From: PXAH01 sp964605645
GTDB lineage: Bacteria; Omnitrophota; Gorgyraeia; Duberdicusellales; 4484-171
Assembly: GCA_964605645.1 (NCBI GenBank)
Contig: CAZSDJ010000011.1
Coordinates: 1-44,089, forward strand
Direction of reading: 5' to 3'
DNA length: 44,089 bases
Positions within the stretch are counted from its first letter, which is position 1. Every line of letters begins with the position of its first letter. The translations under genes were made by a program, and so were the position numbers. Below, in pieces: positions 1 to 8,325 of the stretch. Below the pieces are notes generated by a model that made no database searches, was not told the origin of the DNA, and saw only the letters and a list, made by a program, of their open reading frames with translations.

Positions 1-27
1 AAATAAAAATAACATAAAGGATAAAAT

Positions 28-882
28 ATGGGTATTAAAAAATTTAAACCAACAACATCAGGCTTACGGCATCGAAAAAATTCTGATTTTTCAGAAATTA
101 CAAAATCAAAACCGGAAAAGTCACTGACTAAAGCTAAGAAACGCAGCGGCGGCAGGAATAATCAAGGCCGAATTACAATGCGCAGAAGGGGCGGTGGTTG
201 TAAACGCAAGTATAGAGTTGTTGATTTTAAACGAGATAAGTTTGACCTGGAAGCAGAAGTTTTAGCTATAGAATATGATCCCAATCGGAATGCTCGTTTG
301 GCCTTGGTAAAGTATCCGGACGGAGAAAAGCGATATATCGTTTGGCCGGCTAAATTAAATGTGAAAGATAAAGTTATCAGTACTTCTGAATCTCGTACCA
401 GCATCCAACCCGGCAATAGTATGAAGCTCAAGTATACACCAATGGGGACCTTAATCCACAATATAGAGCTTAATCCCGGCCAGGGAGCAGTGTTGGCAAG
501 AAGCGCTGGTAGTTGGGCTCAACTTATGGCTAAGGAAAAAGGGATGGCTCAAGTTAGATTAGCATCTGGAGAAATTCGCTTAATTAAAGAAGAGTGTAGG
601 GCAAGTGTAGGGCAAGTTGGGTTAGGAGAGTATTCTTCTTTTAGCAAAGGAAAAGCAGGGAAAAACCGCTGGGCCGGGAAGAGGCCCAAGGTAAGAGGCG
701 TTGCGATGAATCCTGTAGATCATCCTCATGGCGGCGGAGAAGGAAAGGCCGGTCAAGGTAATCCTCATCCGGTAAGCCCCTGGGGGCAGCCTGCTAAAGG
801 GGGAAAAACAAGAAAGAAGAAAAAAAGCGATAAATATATTATTAAAAGAAGAACTAAAGGCGGGAGAAGATCGAGAAAATGA
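28..882 (+). CDS. rplB: 50S ribosomal protein L2
   Basis: Core 23S rRNA-binding protein of the peptidyl-transferase region. The 284-residue product is slightly longer than the usual ~275. The C-terminal block MNPVDHPHGGGEGK (about residues 227-240), the invariant L2 signature, is intact. An AAAGGA ribosome-binding site at 16-21 precedes the ATG. The upstream S10-operon genes (rpsJ, rplC, rplD, rplW) are presumably just outside the window. The gene overlaps rpsS by 4 bp (ATGA), so the two are probably translationally coupled. Confidence 0.98.
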   Translation: MGIKKFKPTTSGLRHRKNSDFSEITKSKPEKSLTKAKKRSGGRNNQGRITMRRRGGGCKRKYRVVDFKRDKFDLEAEVLAIEYDPNRNARLALVKYPDGEKRYIVWPAKLNVKDKVISTSESRTSIQPGNSMKLKYTPMGTLIHNIELNPGQGAVLARSAGSWAQLMAKEKGMAQVRLASGEIRLIKEECRASVGQVGLGEYSSFSKGKAGKNRWAGKRPKVRGVAMNPVDHPHGGGEGKAGQGNPHPVSPWGQPAKGGKTRKKKKSDKYIIKRRTKGGRRSRK

Positions 883-1166
883 GTCGTTCATTAAAAAAAG
901 GTCCTTATGTCTTTGCGAAGCTGCTTAAAAAAGTAGAGCGAGCAAAAAATGCTGGAGACAGAAAAGCGATTAAGACTTGGTCTCGCAGCTCAATGATAAT
1001 CCCTGAATTTGTAGGCTTGACTTTTGCTGTACATGATGGTAAAAAACATGTTCCGGTTTTTATTACAGAAAGTATGGTAGGGCATCGCTTAGGAGAATTT
1101 GTCCCTACCAGAAAATTTAAGGAACACGGCGGAATAAAGGCTAAAAAAGCTATCGCTAAAAAGTAA
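879..1166 (+). CDS. rpsS: 30S ribosomal protein S19
   Basis: Small-subunit head protein that binds 16S rRNA together with S13. The 95 residues begin MSRSLKKGPYV and carry the family block SRSSMIIPEFVG followed by VGHRLGEFVPTRKF. Its ATG overlaps the rplB stop (ATGA), and rplV follows after 8 bp. Gene order L2-S19-L22-S3 is the standard S10-operon order. Confidence 0.98.
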   Translation: MSRSLKKGPYVFAKLLKKVERAKNAGDRKAIKTWSRSSMIIPEFVGLTFAVHDGKKHVPVFITESMVGHRLGEFVPTRKFKEHGGIKAKKAIAKK

Positions 1167-1174
1167 ATATTATT

Positions 1175-1543
1175 ATGATTACCAGATCAGAAGCAAAATA
1201 TATTAGAATTTCTCCGACTAAGGTAAGGCCGGTAATTGAATTGGTAAAAGGAATCAATGCAAAGCGGGCAATGGAGAAGTTAGAGTTCGTGAACAAAAAA
1301 GCAGCGAAATTTTTAAAAAAATTAATTAAAACTGCAGTAGCAGATGCAAAAAATAAAGGTTATGACGAAAATTCTTTGTTTATATCAAGGCTTGTAGCTA
1401 ACCAAGGGCCGGCTTTAAAAAGATATAGAGCCGAATCCTTCGGGAGGGCTGCTGTGATTAGAAAGAGGATGAGTCATTTAGTGATTGAATTAGATTCTAA
1501 CCAAAAGATAATGCAGGAGATGGGAAAAACAGGAAATAACTAA
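1175..1543 (+). CDS. rplV: 50S ribosomal protein L22
   Basis: L22 lines the nascent-peptide exit tunnel. The 122-residue protein has the characteristic N-terminal segment ISPTKVRPVIELVKG and the conserved C-terminal pattern GRAAVIRKRMSHLVIEL. Its stop codon is followed 3 bp later by an AT-rich inverted-repeat element (1547-1680), which breaks the otherwise near-continuous spacing of the operon before rpsC. Confidence 0.97.
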   Translation: MITRSEAKYIRISPTKVRPVIELVKGINAKRAMEKLEFVNKKAAKFLKKLIKTAVADAKNKGYDENSLFISRLVANQGPALKRYRAESFGRAAVIRKRMSHLVIELDSNQKIMQEMGKTGNN

Positions 1544-1546
1544 GAT

Positions 1547-1680
1547 AAATCCGAAATTCGAAATACGAATGTCCGAAACAATTTTCAAATTATCAAAATT
1601 CGAATAAAAGAAATCGGAAAAGTTTTGAAAATTTGAATATTAGAATTTCGGATTTGTTTCGGATTTCGATATTCGAATTT
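1547..1680 (+). repeat. AT-rich inverted-repeat element, 'CGAAAT' family, copy 1
   Basis: The left side is built from AAATCCGAAATTCGAAATACG and the right side ends GGATTTCGATATTCGAATTT, its approximate reverse complement. The arms are assembled from near-repeats of CGAAAT/ATTTCG around an AT-rich centre. Related elements lie at 9206-9329 and 13567-13659. It has no coding potential. It sits between rplV and rpsC inside the ribosomal operon, so it is transcribed and would fold into a long imperfect hairpin. Confidence 0.85.
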
Positions 1681-1715
1681 AAAATTTAAACGTAATTTAA
1701 AAGGAAGTAAAAAAA

Positions 1716-2390
1716 ATGGGTCAAAAAGTTCACCCTTATGTTTTAAGAATTGGGTTTGGTAAAAGTTGGTTGTCAAGGTGGTTTTCTCCGAAAAAGGGTG
1801 AATATGCTGATTTTTTGGAAGAAGACTTGGCAATTCGTGACAAAATAAAAAAAAGTTATCCCCTGGGTTCGATTGCAACAATTGATATCGAAAGAGTTTC
1901 TTCCGGGGGGATAAGGATCAAGGTTCGTACATCAAGGCCAGGTGTAATAATTGGTAGGCGCGGACAAGATATTGAACGCGTTAAAAAAGATTTAACTGAC
2001 TTAACAGGTAAGGAAATTATAATTGATGTTGAAGAGGTGGCCGATCAGGCCTTGGAAGCACAACTAGTGGCAGAATTGATTGCATTCCAATTAATAAAAA
2101 GAGTTAAGTTTAGAAGGGCGATGAAAAAAGCTTTGCAGCAAGCACAATCTTCTCGCGGCGAGGGGATGAAGGTTCAGTGTTCGGGCCGTCTAGGCGGAGT
2201 AGAGCTGGCTCGTTCTGAAAGCTATAAGTATGGGAAAATCCCACTTCATACATTTAGGACCGATATTGATTATGGCTTTACAGGGGCTAAAACTACCTAC
2301 GGCACTATTGGAGTTAAAGTTTGGGTTTATAAAGGTGAAAAACAATTAGGCGATTATTTAATCGATAATAAAAAAGAGGAACACAAATAA
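1716..2390 (+). CDS. rpsC: 30S ribosomal protein S3
   Basis: Forms part of the mRNA entry channel. The 224-residue protein starts MGQKVHP as expected. It has a KH type II domain with the GxxG loop in VIIGRRGQDIERV (residues 78-89), and the C-terminal S3 domain begins around residue 120 (GRLGGVELARSE at about 156-167). The SD AAGGAAG lies upstream of the ATG. It is separated from rplV by the repeat element and from rplP by a single base. Confidence 0.98.
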   Translation: MGQKVHPYVLRIGFGKSWLSRWFSPKKGEYADFLEEDLAIRDKIKKSYPLGSIATIDIERVSSGGIRIKVRTSRPGVIIGRRGQDIERVKKDLTDLTGKEIIIDVEEVADQALEAQLVAELIAFQLIKRVKFRRAMKKALQQAQSSRGEGMKVQCSGRLGGVELARSESYKYGKIPLHTFRTDIDYGFTGAKTTYGTIGVKVWVYKGEKQLGDYLIDNKKEEHK

Positions 2391-2391
2391 A

Positions 2392-2802
2392 ATGCTTATC
2401 CCAAAAAGAGTAAAATACAGGAAAGCACATCGCGGCAAAAGAAAAGGGTTGGCAGTAGCCGGCTCGAAAGTTTCTTTTGGTGAATACGGTATCAAGGCAC
2501 TTGAATCAGCATGGCTGAAAAATACTCAAATTGAAACTACGCGAGTTATTCTTACCCGTCGCTTGCGCCGCGGCGGCAAACTTTGGATTAGGGTTTTTCC
2601 GGATAAGCCGATCACAAAAAAACCAGCCGAATCAAGGCAAGGGAAAGGTAAAGGAGACGTAGAAGGTTGGGTGAGAGTCGTGCGCAGAGGTAATATTATA
2701 TTTGAAATTGGTGGTGTCCCTGAAGATTACGCCAGAGAGTCTTTCCGGTTAGTTGCTTACAAATTACCATTTAAAACGATGTTTGTGACAAGGAAACATT
2801 AA
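2392..2802 (+). CDS. rplP: 50S ribosomal protein L16
   Basis: L16 organises the A-site region of the large subunit. The 136 residues include the N-terminal KRVKYRKAHRGKRKG segment and the block WIRVFPDKPITKKPAE diagnostic of L16. The ATG lies one base after the rpsC stop, so coupled translation is likely. Length is normal for the family. Confidence 0.98.
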   Translation: MLIPKRVKYRKAHRGKRKGLAVAGSKVSFGEYGIKALESAWLKNTQIETTRVILTRRLRRGGKLWIRVFPDKPITKKPAESRQGKGKGDVEGWVRVVRRGNIIFEIGGVPEDYARESFRLVAYKLPFKTMFVTRKH

Positions 2803-2807
2803 TAACT

Positions 2808-3017
2808 ATGGCTGATATAAAGAATTTAAAATCACTTTCTGACAAAGAATTAAAGAGCAAGCTTATTGAAAGTGAAAAAAAACTTATGGAGTTGCAATTT
2901 AAGAGAAAGAGCGGTTTAGAGAAACCACACCAATTCAAAAACATTAAAAAAGAAATAGCCCGTATCAATACTGTGCTTAGCGCAAAAAGGAGAGAAGGTG
3001 GCAAAAAAACTGGGTAA
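2808..3017 (+). CDS. rpmC: 50S ribosomal protein L29
   Basis: Small two-helix protein near the exit tunnel. The 69 residues have the family pattern KNLKSLSDKELKSKL and end with an RINTVLSAKRREGGKK tail. It overlaps the start of rpsQ by 20 bp. The SD for the downstream GTG (AAGGAG at 2987-2992) lies inside this gene. Confidence 0.95.
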   Translation: MADIKNLKSLSDKELKSKLIESEKKLMELQFKRKSGLEKPHQFKNIKKEIARINTVLSAKRREGGKKTG

Positions 3018-3243
3018 AATATTAGAAGGCGTCGTAGTATCGGACAAAATGGATAAAACTGCTGTAGTTTTAGTGAGAAGAAAATTGCCGCATAGCGTTT
3101 ACAATAAGTTGATCATGACTAGTAAAAAATATAAAGTTCATGATAAAGATAATAAAGTTAAAGTTGGCGATCGGGCAAAAATTACGGAATGCCGCCCTTT
3201 TTCTAAAGATAAACGTTTTAGAATTCTTGAGGTTTTAAAATGA
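2998..3243 (+). CDS. rpsQ: 30S ribosomal protein S17 (GTG start)
   Basis: 16S rRNA-binding OB-fold protein of 81 residues, with GVVVSDKMDKTAVVLVRR near the N terminus and KVGDRAKITECRPFSKDKRF near the C terminus, both family signatures. The start is GTG at 2998, chosen because AAGGAG (2987-2992) sits 5 nt upstream and the protein then begins in register with homologues. It overlaps rpmC by 20 bp and rplN by 4 bp. Confidence 0.96.
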   Translation: MAKKLGKILEGVVVSDKMDKTAVVLVRRKLPHSVYNKLIMTSKKYKVHDKDNKVKVGDRAKITECRPFSKDKRFRILEVLK

Positions 3244-3605
3244 TATCTTTACGCTCAAAATTAGATGTAGCTGATAATAGCGGCGCGAAAAAAGTTTCTT
3301 TTATCGGTGTTTTAGGCCGTAAGGCTAAGCGTTATGCGGTGGTAGGAGATGTAATTACCGGCAGCGTAAAAGAAGCGATCCCTAATTCACCAATTAAAAA
3401 AGGCGAAGTAGTAAGAGCAGTAGTAGTGAGGACTCATTTTCCGATTAAAAGAAAAGATGGCCTGGTAATTAAATTTGATAAGAATGCTTGTGTGGTGATT
3501 GATAAACAAAATAATCCTCGTGCTACCCGTGTTTTCGGGCCGGTAGTAAGAGAGCTGAGAAGACGATTTAGTAAAATTTTATCATTAGCACCGGAAGCAA
3601 TATAA
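3240..3605 (+). CDS. rplN: 50S ribosomal protein L14
   Basis: Highly conserved five-stranded barrel protein of 121 residues. SKLDVADNSGAKKVSFIGVLG at the N terminus and FGPVVRELRRRFSKILSLAPEA at the C terminus identify it. The start codon overlaps the rpsQ stop (ATGA). Confidence 0.98.
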   Translation: MISLRSKLDVADNSGAKKVSFIGVLGRKAKRYAVVGDVITGSVKEAIPNSPIKKGEVVRAVVVRTHFPIKRKDGLVIKFDKNACVVIDKQNNPRATRVFGPVVRELRRRFSKILSLAPEAI

Positions 3606-3614
3606 GGATAAAAG

Positions 3615-3929
3615 ATGAGCTTAAAAATTAAAAAAGGTGACAAAGTAATAATTAGTTCCGGGAAAAGTAAAGGCAAGGCAGGCAAGGTTTTAAAAGTTTT
3701 TGCTGCTAAAAATAGAGTAGTCGTAGAAGGGGCTAACTTAGTTAAAAAGCATAAAAAACGTAAATCGGAAGCCGAACAAGGCGGTTTCGACGAGATACCT
3801 TTACCGGTACATTTGTCAACCGTGCAATTATTTTGTTCCAGTTGTAACCGAGGCGTAAAAACTAAAATAAAAATAGCTAAAGATAAGAGTAAAGCAAGGG
3901 TTTGTAAGAAATGTCAGAAAATAATTTAA
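3615..3929 (+). CDS. rplX: 50S ribosomal protein L24
   Basis: Assembly-initiator protein of 104 residues. The N-terminal KOW motif (KKGDKVIISSGKSKGKAGKV, residues 6-25) is clear. The C-terminal third has two CxxC pairs (CSSC and CKKC), suggesting a small zinc ribbon as in many C+ forms of L24. AAGGA precedes the ATG. The 3' end overlaps rplE by 19 bp. Confidence 0.96.
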   Translation: MSLKIKKGDKVIISSGKSKGKAGKVLKVFAAKNRVVVEGANLVKKHKKRKSEAEQGGFDEIPLPVHLSTVQLFCSSCNRGVKTKIKIAKDKSKARVCKKCQKII

Positions 3930-4480
3930 AAGAATATACACCAAGATTGCTTCAAACTTATAGGGAGCAAATCGTGCCGGAACTAAAAAAGAAGCAGAAT
4001 CACAGCAATATTTATTCTGTTCCCCGTTTGGTTAAAATTGTAGTTAACATGGGAGTAGGAGAAGCAATATCAGATTCTAAATTAATGGAGAGTGTTTCTG
4101 AACAACTAGCCACAATCACCGGCCAAAAGCCAAAAATTTGTAAGGCGCGTAAGGCAATATCTAACTTTAAGTTGAGAGAAGGGGTGGCTATCGGTTGTTG
4201 TGTAACTTTACGCAAGGCGATGATGTATGATTTTTTTGATCGTCTTATTTCAGCAGCTATCCCCCGAATTCGTGATTTTAGAGGGCTTTCTGCTAATTCT
4301 TTTGATGGATCGGGAAATTACAATTTTGGTTTGGTGGAACAAGGGATATTTCCCGAAATTAATTTAGATAAAATAACTCGAACCCAAGGCATGAACATTT
4401 CAATACAGACAACTGCCAAATCGGACAAGGAAGCAAAAGATTTATTGAAAGCATTTGGGTTTCCTTTTAGGAGAAGATAA
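3911..4480 (+). CDS. rplE: 50S ribosomal protein L5
   Basis: 5S rRNA-binding protein of 189 residues (usual ~180). The family block VPRLVKIVVNMGVGEA is at about residues 37-52, and FGLVEQGIFPEI followed by GMNISIQTTAKSDKEAKDLL lies toward the C terminus. The start lies inside rplX, overlapping it by 19 bp. The last base of its stop codon is the first base of the rpsN ATG (TAATG). Confidence 0.97.
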   Translation: MSENNLKEYTPRLLQTYREQIVPELKKKQNHSNIYSVPRLVKIVVNMGVGEAISDSKLMESVSEQLATITGQKPKICKARKAISNFKLREGVAIGCCVTLRKAMMYDFFDRLISAAIPRIRDFRGLSANSFDGSGNYNFGLVEQGIFPEINLDKITRTQGMNISIQTTAKSDKEAKDLLKAFGFPFRRR

Positions 4481-4674
4481 TGGCGAAAAAGTCAAAAATT
4501 CAAAAATGGTTAAGGGAAAAAGAGAACCCTAAGTTCTCTACTCGCTGTAGAAATAGATGCAGGCGTTGCGGAAGGCCAAGGGGTTACATTAGAGACTTCG
4601 AACTATGTCGTATTTGTTTTCGTGAATTAGCCTGGCAAGGTTTGATCCCCGGGGTAAAAAAAGCCAGTTGGTAA
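4480..4674 (+). CDS. rpsN: 30S ribosomal protein S14, zinc-binding type
   Basis: Short 64-residue S14 (type Z) with four zinc ligands in two CxxC pairs: Cys27/Cys30 and Cys43/Cys46, around the block GRPRGYIRDFELCRICF. The longer zinc-free form has ~100 residues and lacks these cysteines. It sits between rplE and rpsH, its standard place, and starts by one-base overlap with rplE. Confidence 0.97.
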   Translation: MAKKSKIQKWLREKENPKFSTRCRNRCRRCGRPRGYIRDFELCRICFRELAWQGLIPGVKKASW

Positions 4675-4693
4675 ATTTAAAAAAGGAAGGAAA

Positions 4694-5089
4694 ATGAGTA
4701 GAACTGATTTGATTGCAGATGCATTTACAATAATAAGAAATGCGGCTAGAGTAAATAAGGATGATGCATTTATCCCTTATTCAAATGTATTAGCTACAAT
4801 ATGCCAAATTTTAAAAGATAATGGATATATTGTAAATTTTAAAGAAGCAGAAACTAAGAGTTTTAAACAAATAAAAGTATATCTTAAGTATGATGGGAAA
4901 AAAAGTTCGATCAGCCAGCTGAAAAGAGTTTCACGTCCATCACGGCGTATTTATAAGAAAAAAGATGAAATTCCTTCAGTTTTAGGAGGATATGGGTTAG
5001 CAATAATTTCTACATCGAAGGGGATACTTACCGGTAAAGCCGCAAAAAAAGAAAGCTTGGGTGGAGAAATTGTGGGGATGATCTGGTAA
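4694..5089 (+). CDS. rpsH: 30S ribosomal protein S8
   Basis: 16S rRNA central-domain binder, and the translational repressor of the spc operon in E. coli. The 131 residues start MSRTDLIADAFTIIRNA and end with the signature STSKGILTGKAAKKESLGGEIVG. The SD AAAAGGAAGG lies directly upstream. Confidence 0.97.
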   Translation: MSRTDLIADAFTIIRNAARVNKDDAFIPYSNVLATICQILKDNGYIVNFKEAETKSFKQIKVYLKYDGKKSSISQLKRVSRPSRRIYKKKDEIPSVLGGYGLAIISTSKGILTGKAAKKESLGGEIVGMIW

Positions 5090-5102
5090 AATAAGGAGAA
5101 AA

Positions 5103-5642
5103 ATGTCTCGTATCGGCAAACAACCAATAACGGTTCCAAAAGAAGTAAAGGTAGAAATAAAAGATAAAAATATTAGTGTGCAAGGGCCAAAAGGCACCTT
5201 AAATTTTTCTTTTAGTAATTTTATTCAGATAGATTTAACAGATAATACTTTATCTGTAAAAAGAAATAAAGATACGAAGATAGCAAAAAGCTTACATGGT
5301 ACCACCAGAGCTATTGTTGCTAATCTGATCAAAGGAGTTACAGAAGGGTTCAAGAAAGAGCTTGAGATTATCGGAGTTGGTTATAAAGCACAAATGAAAG
5401 GTAAAAGCTTGGATCTAAATATTGGCTTTTCCCATCCAGTTGAAATTCCGACACCAGAGGGGTTAAAGGTTTCGACACCTTCTAATACTCGCATTGATAT
5501 TGAGGGGATAGACAAACAAAAAGTAGGCCAATTTGCAGCAAAAATAAGAAAAATATATCCGCCGGAACCATATAAGGGTAAAGGGATTAGGTATTTCGGC
5601 GAGGAAGTACGGAAAAAAATTGGAAAAGCGTTAGCTAAATAA
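5103..5642 (+). CDS. rplF: 50S ribosomal protein L6
   Basis: Two-domain protein near the sarcin-ricin loop; 179 residues, normal length. MSRIGKQPITVP at the start and the C-terminal signature PPEPYKGKGIRYFGEEVRKK are both present. AAGGAG lies upstream, and the gene is 13 bp after rpsH. Confidence 0.98.
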   Translation: MSRIGKQPITVPKEVKVEIKDKNISVQGPKGTLNFSFSNFIQIDLTDNTLSVKRNKDTKIAKSLHGTTRAIVANLIKGVTEGFKKELEIIGVGYKAQMKGKSLDLNIGFSHPVEIPTPEGLKVSTPSNTRIDIEGIDKQKVGQFAAKIRKIYPPEPYKGKGIRYFGEEVRKKIGKALAK

Positions 5643-5654
5643 GGTGATTAAAGG

Positions 5655-6008
5655 ATGAAAAAACAAGCAAGAGCTTATCGGCACAAAAGAATAGTAAGGA
5701 AAGCCCAAGGCACTTCAGCTAGGCCGCGGTTGGTGGTTTTTCGCAGCCATAAACATATTTATGTTCAATTAGTAGACGACCAGAACCAAAAAGTTATTAC
5801 CGGTTTATCCACTTTATCTAAGCAATTTAAGGCGCAAGATATAAAGCCTGCAGACAAAGAAGGTGCAAAGCAAATCGGAAAGCTTATTGCAGTGGCCGCA
5901 AAATCTAAAAAGATTGATACTGTTTGTTTTGATCGTGGCGGATATAAATTTCACGGACGAATAAAAAGTTTAGCGGATGGGGCAAGAGAAGGAGGGTTAA
6001 AATTTTAA
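5655..6008 (+). CDS. rplR: 50S ribosomal protein L18
   Basis: 5S rRNA-binding partner of L5; 117 residues. The conserved RPRLVVFRSHKHIYVQLVDD segment and C-terminal FDRGGYKFHGRIKSLADGARE are diagnostic. Its TAA shares one base with the rpsE ATG (TAATG). Confidence 0.97.
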   Translation: MKKQARAYRHKRIVRKAQGTSARPRLVVFRSHKHIYVQLVDDQNQKVITGLSTLSKQFKAQDIKPADKEGAKQIGKLIAVAAKSKKIDTVCFDRGGYKFHGRIKSLADGAREGGLKF

Positions 6009-6472
6009 TGCAGAAGAATTCGGTTAAAGGCAAGACAGATGAAAAAGCTTTTATTGAAAAAGTTTTATTTATAAATAGAACTACCAAGGTCACCAAGGGT
6101 GGAAAAAATCTTTCTTTTTCGGCACTGGTTGTGGTTGGAGATGGCATAAACCGAGCTGGTTTTGCTGTGGGCAAGGCTAATGAAGTGGCTAGTGCAATCA
6201 GAAAAGGCATTAATAAGGCTAAAAAGAATACCATGCAAATCAAGCACAAGGGTGCAACTATCCCCCATCAAGTAATTGGTAAATTCGGATCAATGAGAAT
6301 ACTTTTTAAATCTGCTTCTCGGGGAACAGGAGTTATTGCTTGCGGCCCGATTCGTGCAGTTTGTGAATGTGCCGGGATAAAAGATATCTTGACAAAGAAT
6401 ATTGGTAATTCTACAAATCCTGTAAATGTAGTAAAAGCAACTTTCGAGGCGTTTAAAGAATTAAAAGGTTAA
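6008..6472 (+). CDS. rpsE: 30S ribosomal protein S5
   Basis: Decoding-fidelity protein; 154 residues, a little shorter than the common ~165, with a compact N terminus. The double-stranded-RNA-binding segment FSALVVVGDGINRAGFAVGK and the C-terminal ACGPIRAVCECAGIKDILTK are clear. rpmD (L30), which normally follows, is missing: rplO begins 5 bp after the stop. Confidence 0.97.
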   Translation: MQKNSVKGKTDEKAFIEKVLFINRTTKVTKGGKNLSFSALVVVGDGINRAGFAVGKANEVASAIRKGINKAKKNTMQIKHKGATIPHQVIGKFGSMRILFKSASRGTGVIACGPIRAVCECAGIKDILTKNIGNSTNPVNVVKATFEAFKELKG

Positions 6473-6477
6473 TAATT

Positions 6478-6933
6478 ATGGATTTATCAGATGTAAAAAT
6501 AGTAACTAAAAACAAAAAAGGAAAAAGGCGTGGGCGGGGCACTGGTTCCGGATTGGGCAAAACCGCTGGCCGCGGCCACAAGGGGGCCGGCCAAAGGAAG
6601 GGGAAGAAGACCCCTTATGCCGGTTTTCGTGGTGGTAATTTGCCTTTTTTGCGGCAAATACCAAAAAGAGGATTTACGGCACGTAATCCAAAAATATATC
6701 AAATAGTAAATTTAGGGGACCTTCAAGCGAAAATTAAAGATCAAGCTGAAATCACTCCGGTGTTGATGGAGAAATTTAACCTGATTGAGAATAAGAATAA
6801 ATTAGTTAAGATTTTAGCTAATAATAGTGATAAATTTAATTTAAAAACGTTGATAAAGGCAGATAAAATTTCTAAAAAAGCAAAAGAGATTATTGAATCC
6901 AATGGCGGGGGCTTTGAGTGTTTAAAGCGGTAG
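6478..6933 (+). CDS. rplO: 50S ribosomal protein L15
   Basis: Late-assembly 23S rRNA-binding protein; 151 residues. The glycine-rich N-terminal arm (GRGTGSGLGKTAGRGHKG) is typical. The C-terminal end overlaps the GTG of secY by 16 bp, suggesting coupled translation of the translocon subunit. Confidence 0.96.
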   Translation: MDLSDVKIVTKNKKGKRRGRGTGSGLGKTAGRGHKGAGQRKGKKTPYAGFRGGNLPFLRQIPKRGFTARNPKIYQIVNLGDLQAKIKDQAEITPVLMEKFNLIENKNKLVKILANNSDKFNLKTLIKADKISKKAKEIIESNGGGFECLKR

Positions 6934-8273
6934 CGAACATTTTTAAGGTACCCGGATTAAGAAAGAAAATTTTTATCACTCTTTCACTGTTAATTGTTTA
7001 TCGGGCCGGATGTTTTATCCCCACTCCTGGGGTCAATACCGGCGCTCTTTCTCAATTTTTTGCCGAAGTCACTAAAAACCAAGGGCAAACTATTTTTGGG
7101 ATGTTGAATTTATTTACCGGGGGTGCTTTAACTAAGTTAAGTATTTTTGCTCTGGGGGTAATGCCTTATATTTCAGCTTCCATTATTATGCAGTTGTTGC
7201 AGAATGTGGTTCCTGCTCTTGAGAAGATTGCCAAAGAAGGCAAAGCAGGGTATGAAAAAATCAATCAGTATACCCGCTATTTGACTTTAGTTTTATGTTG
7301 TGTCCAAGGCATTTTTTTATCTCTTTGGCTTTCAGATAAAGCTAATTTTAGAGGGCATCTTATTGTTCCTAAACCGGGCCCTTTGTTTACTTTTACAACA
7401 GTAGTTACTTTAGCTTGCGGTACTATTTTTATCATGTGGCTCGGTGAGCAGATCCAGGAGAGAGGCGTGGGGAATGGAATTTCAATTATTATTACAACTA
7501 GTATCATGTCTCGCATCCCGGCTTCGGTGAATCAACTTTGGCGCCTCTGGTCCCCGATGGATCCGGCTAATCAACAGATAGCGACACCGGTGGTTATTGC
7601 ATTAATTGCAGTTTGGGTATTTATGATTGGGGCAGTTGTTCTGTTTACTCAGGCACAACGGCGGATACCCATTCAATATGGCAGGCGGGTAGTCGGCCGC
7701 AAGATGTATGGCGGTCAAAGCACCTATTTGCCGATAAAAGTAGATATGGCCGGAGTTATTGCGATTATTTTTGCATCGGCTGTAATTTCGTTTCCGGCAA
7801 CTTTAACGATGTTTTTGCCGCAAAATATTAAGTTTGTTCAATTTTTACAAACTATTATTCAGCAAAGAGGCCTTTGGTATAATGTAATTTTAGTCGGGCT
7901 TATTGTATTTTTTATGTATTTTTATACAGCGATGGTCTTTCATCCTTTAGAAATTGCAAACAATTTAAAACGGTATGGTGGTTTTGTACCGGGGGTAAGG
8001 CCGGGGCGCCCCACTGCCAATTACCTGGATTACGTTGCAACTCGAATTGTGTTTGTCGGTGCCATTTATATTAGTGCTATTGCAATTTTTCCAAATATTA
8101 TCATGGAAATTTTCCGCGTACCATCTTATCAATTAGCTTCACTCTTTGGCGGCACGACTCTTTTAATTATGGTAGCGGTTATACTGGATACGATGAAACA
8201 GATTGAAGGGCAATTAATGACACGTCATTATGATGGTTTTATAAAGGGGAGTCCTTTAAAGGGGAGAAAGTAA
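6918..8273 (+). CDS. secY: Preprotein translocase subunit SecY (GTG start)
   Basis: Channel subunit of the Sec translocon in the inner membrane. The 451-residue protein is polytopic with the ten membrane-spanning segments expected of the family. Recognisable parts are RAGCFIPTPGVN in the first helix/plug region, MPYISASIIMQLLQ, and the cytosolic loop AQRRIPIQYGRRVVGRKMYG before helix 7. The GTG at 6918 is chosen because it gives the family-like N terminus (VANIFKVPGLRKKI); no nearby ATG does. The spacer of 52 bp before adk is AT-rich and shows no terminator. Confidence 0.97.
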   Translation: MFKAVANIFKVPGLRKKIFITLSLLIVYRAGCFIPTPGVNTGALSQFFAEVTKNQGQTIFGMLNLFTGGALTKLSIFALGVMPYISASIIMQLLQNVVPALEKIAKEGKAGYEKINQYTRYLTLVLCCVQGIFLSLWLSDKANFRGHLIVPKPGPLFTFTTVVTLACGTIFIMWLGEQIQERGVGNGISIIITTSIMSRIPASVNQLWRLWSPMDPANQQIATPVVIALIAVWVFMIGAVVLFTQAQRRIPIQYGRRVVGRKMYGGQSTYLPIKVDMAGVIAIIFASAVISFPATLTMFLPQNIKFVQFLQTIIQQRGLWYNVILVGLIVFFMYFYTAMVFHPLEIANNLKRYGGFVPGVRPGRPTANYLDYVATRIVFVGAIYISAIAIFPNIIMEIFRVPSYQLASLFGGTTLLIMVAVILDTMKQIEGQLMTRHYDGFIKGSPLKGRK

Positions 8274-8325
8274 CCACAGAAACAGAGAATGAAGAAGAAA
8301 CACTGAAAAAAAATATGGGGATAAA

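Noticed and set aside
1585..1881. 98-residue - strand frame across the rplV-rpsC gap
   Set aside because: It runs through the repeat element and antisense to rpsC with low-complexity Phe/Ile/Asn-rich sequence; a shadow frame.
7613..7831. 72-residue + strand frame inside secY
   Set aside because: It overlaps the intact SecY frame and has no RBS or recognisable domain.
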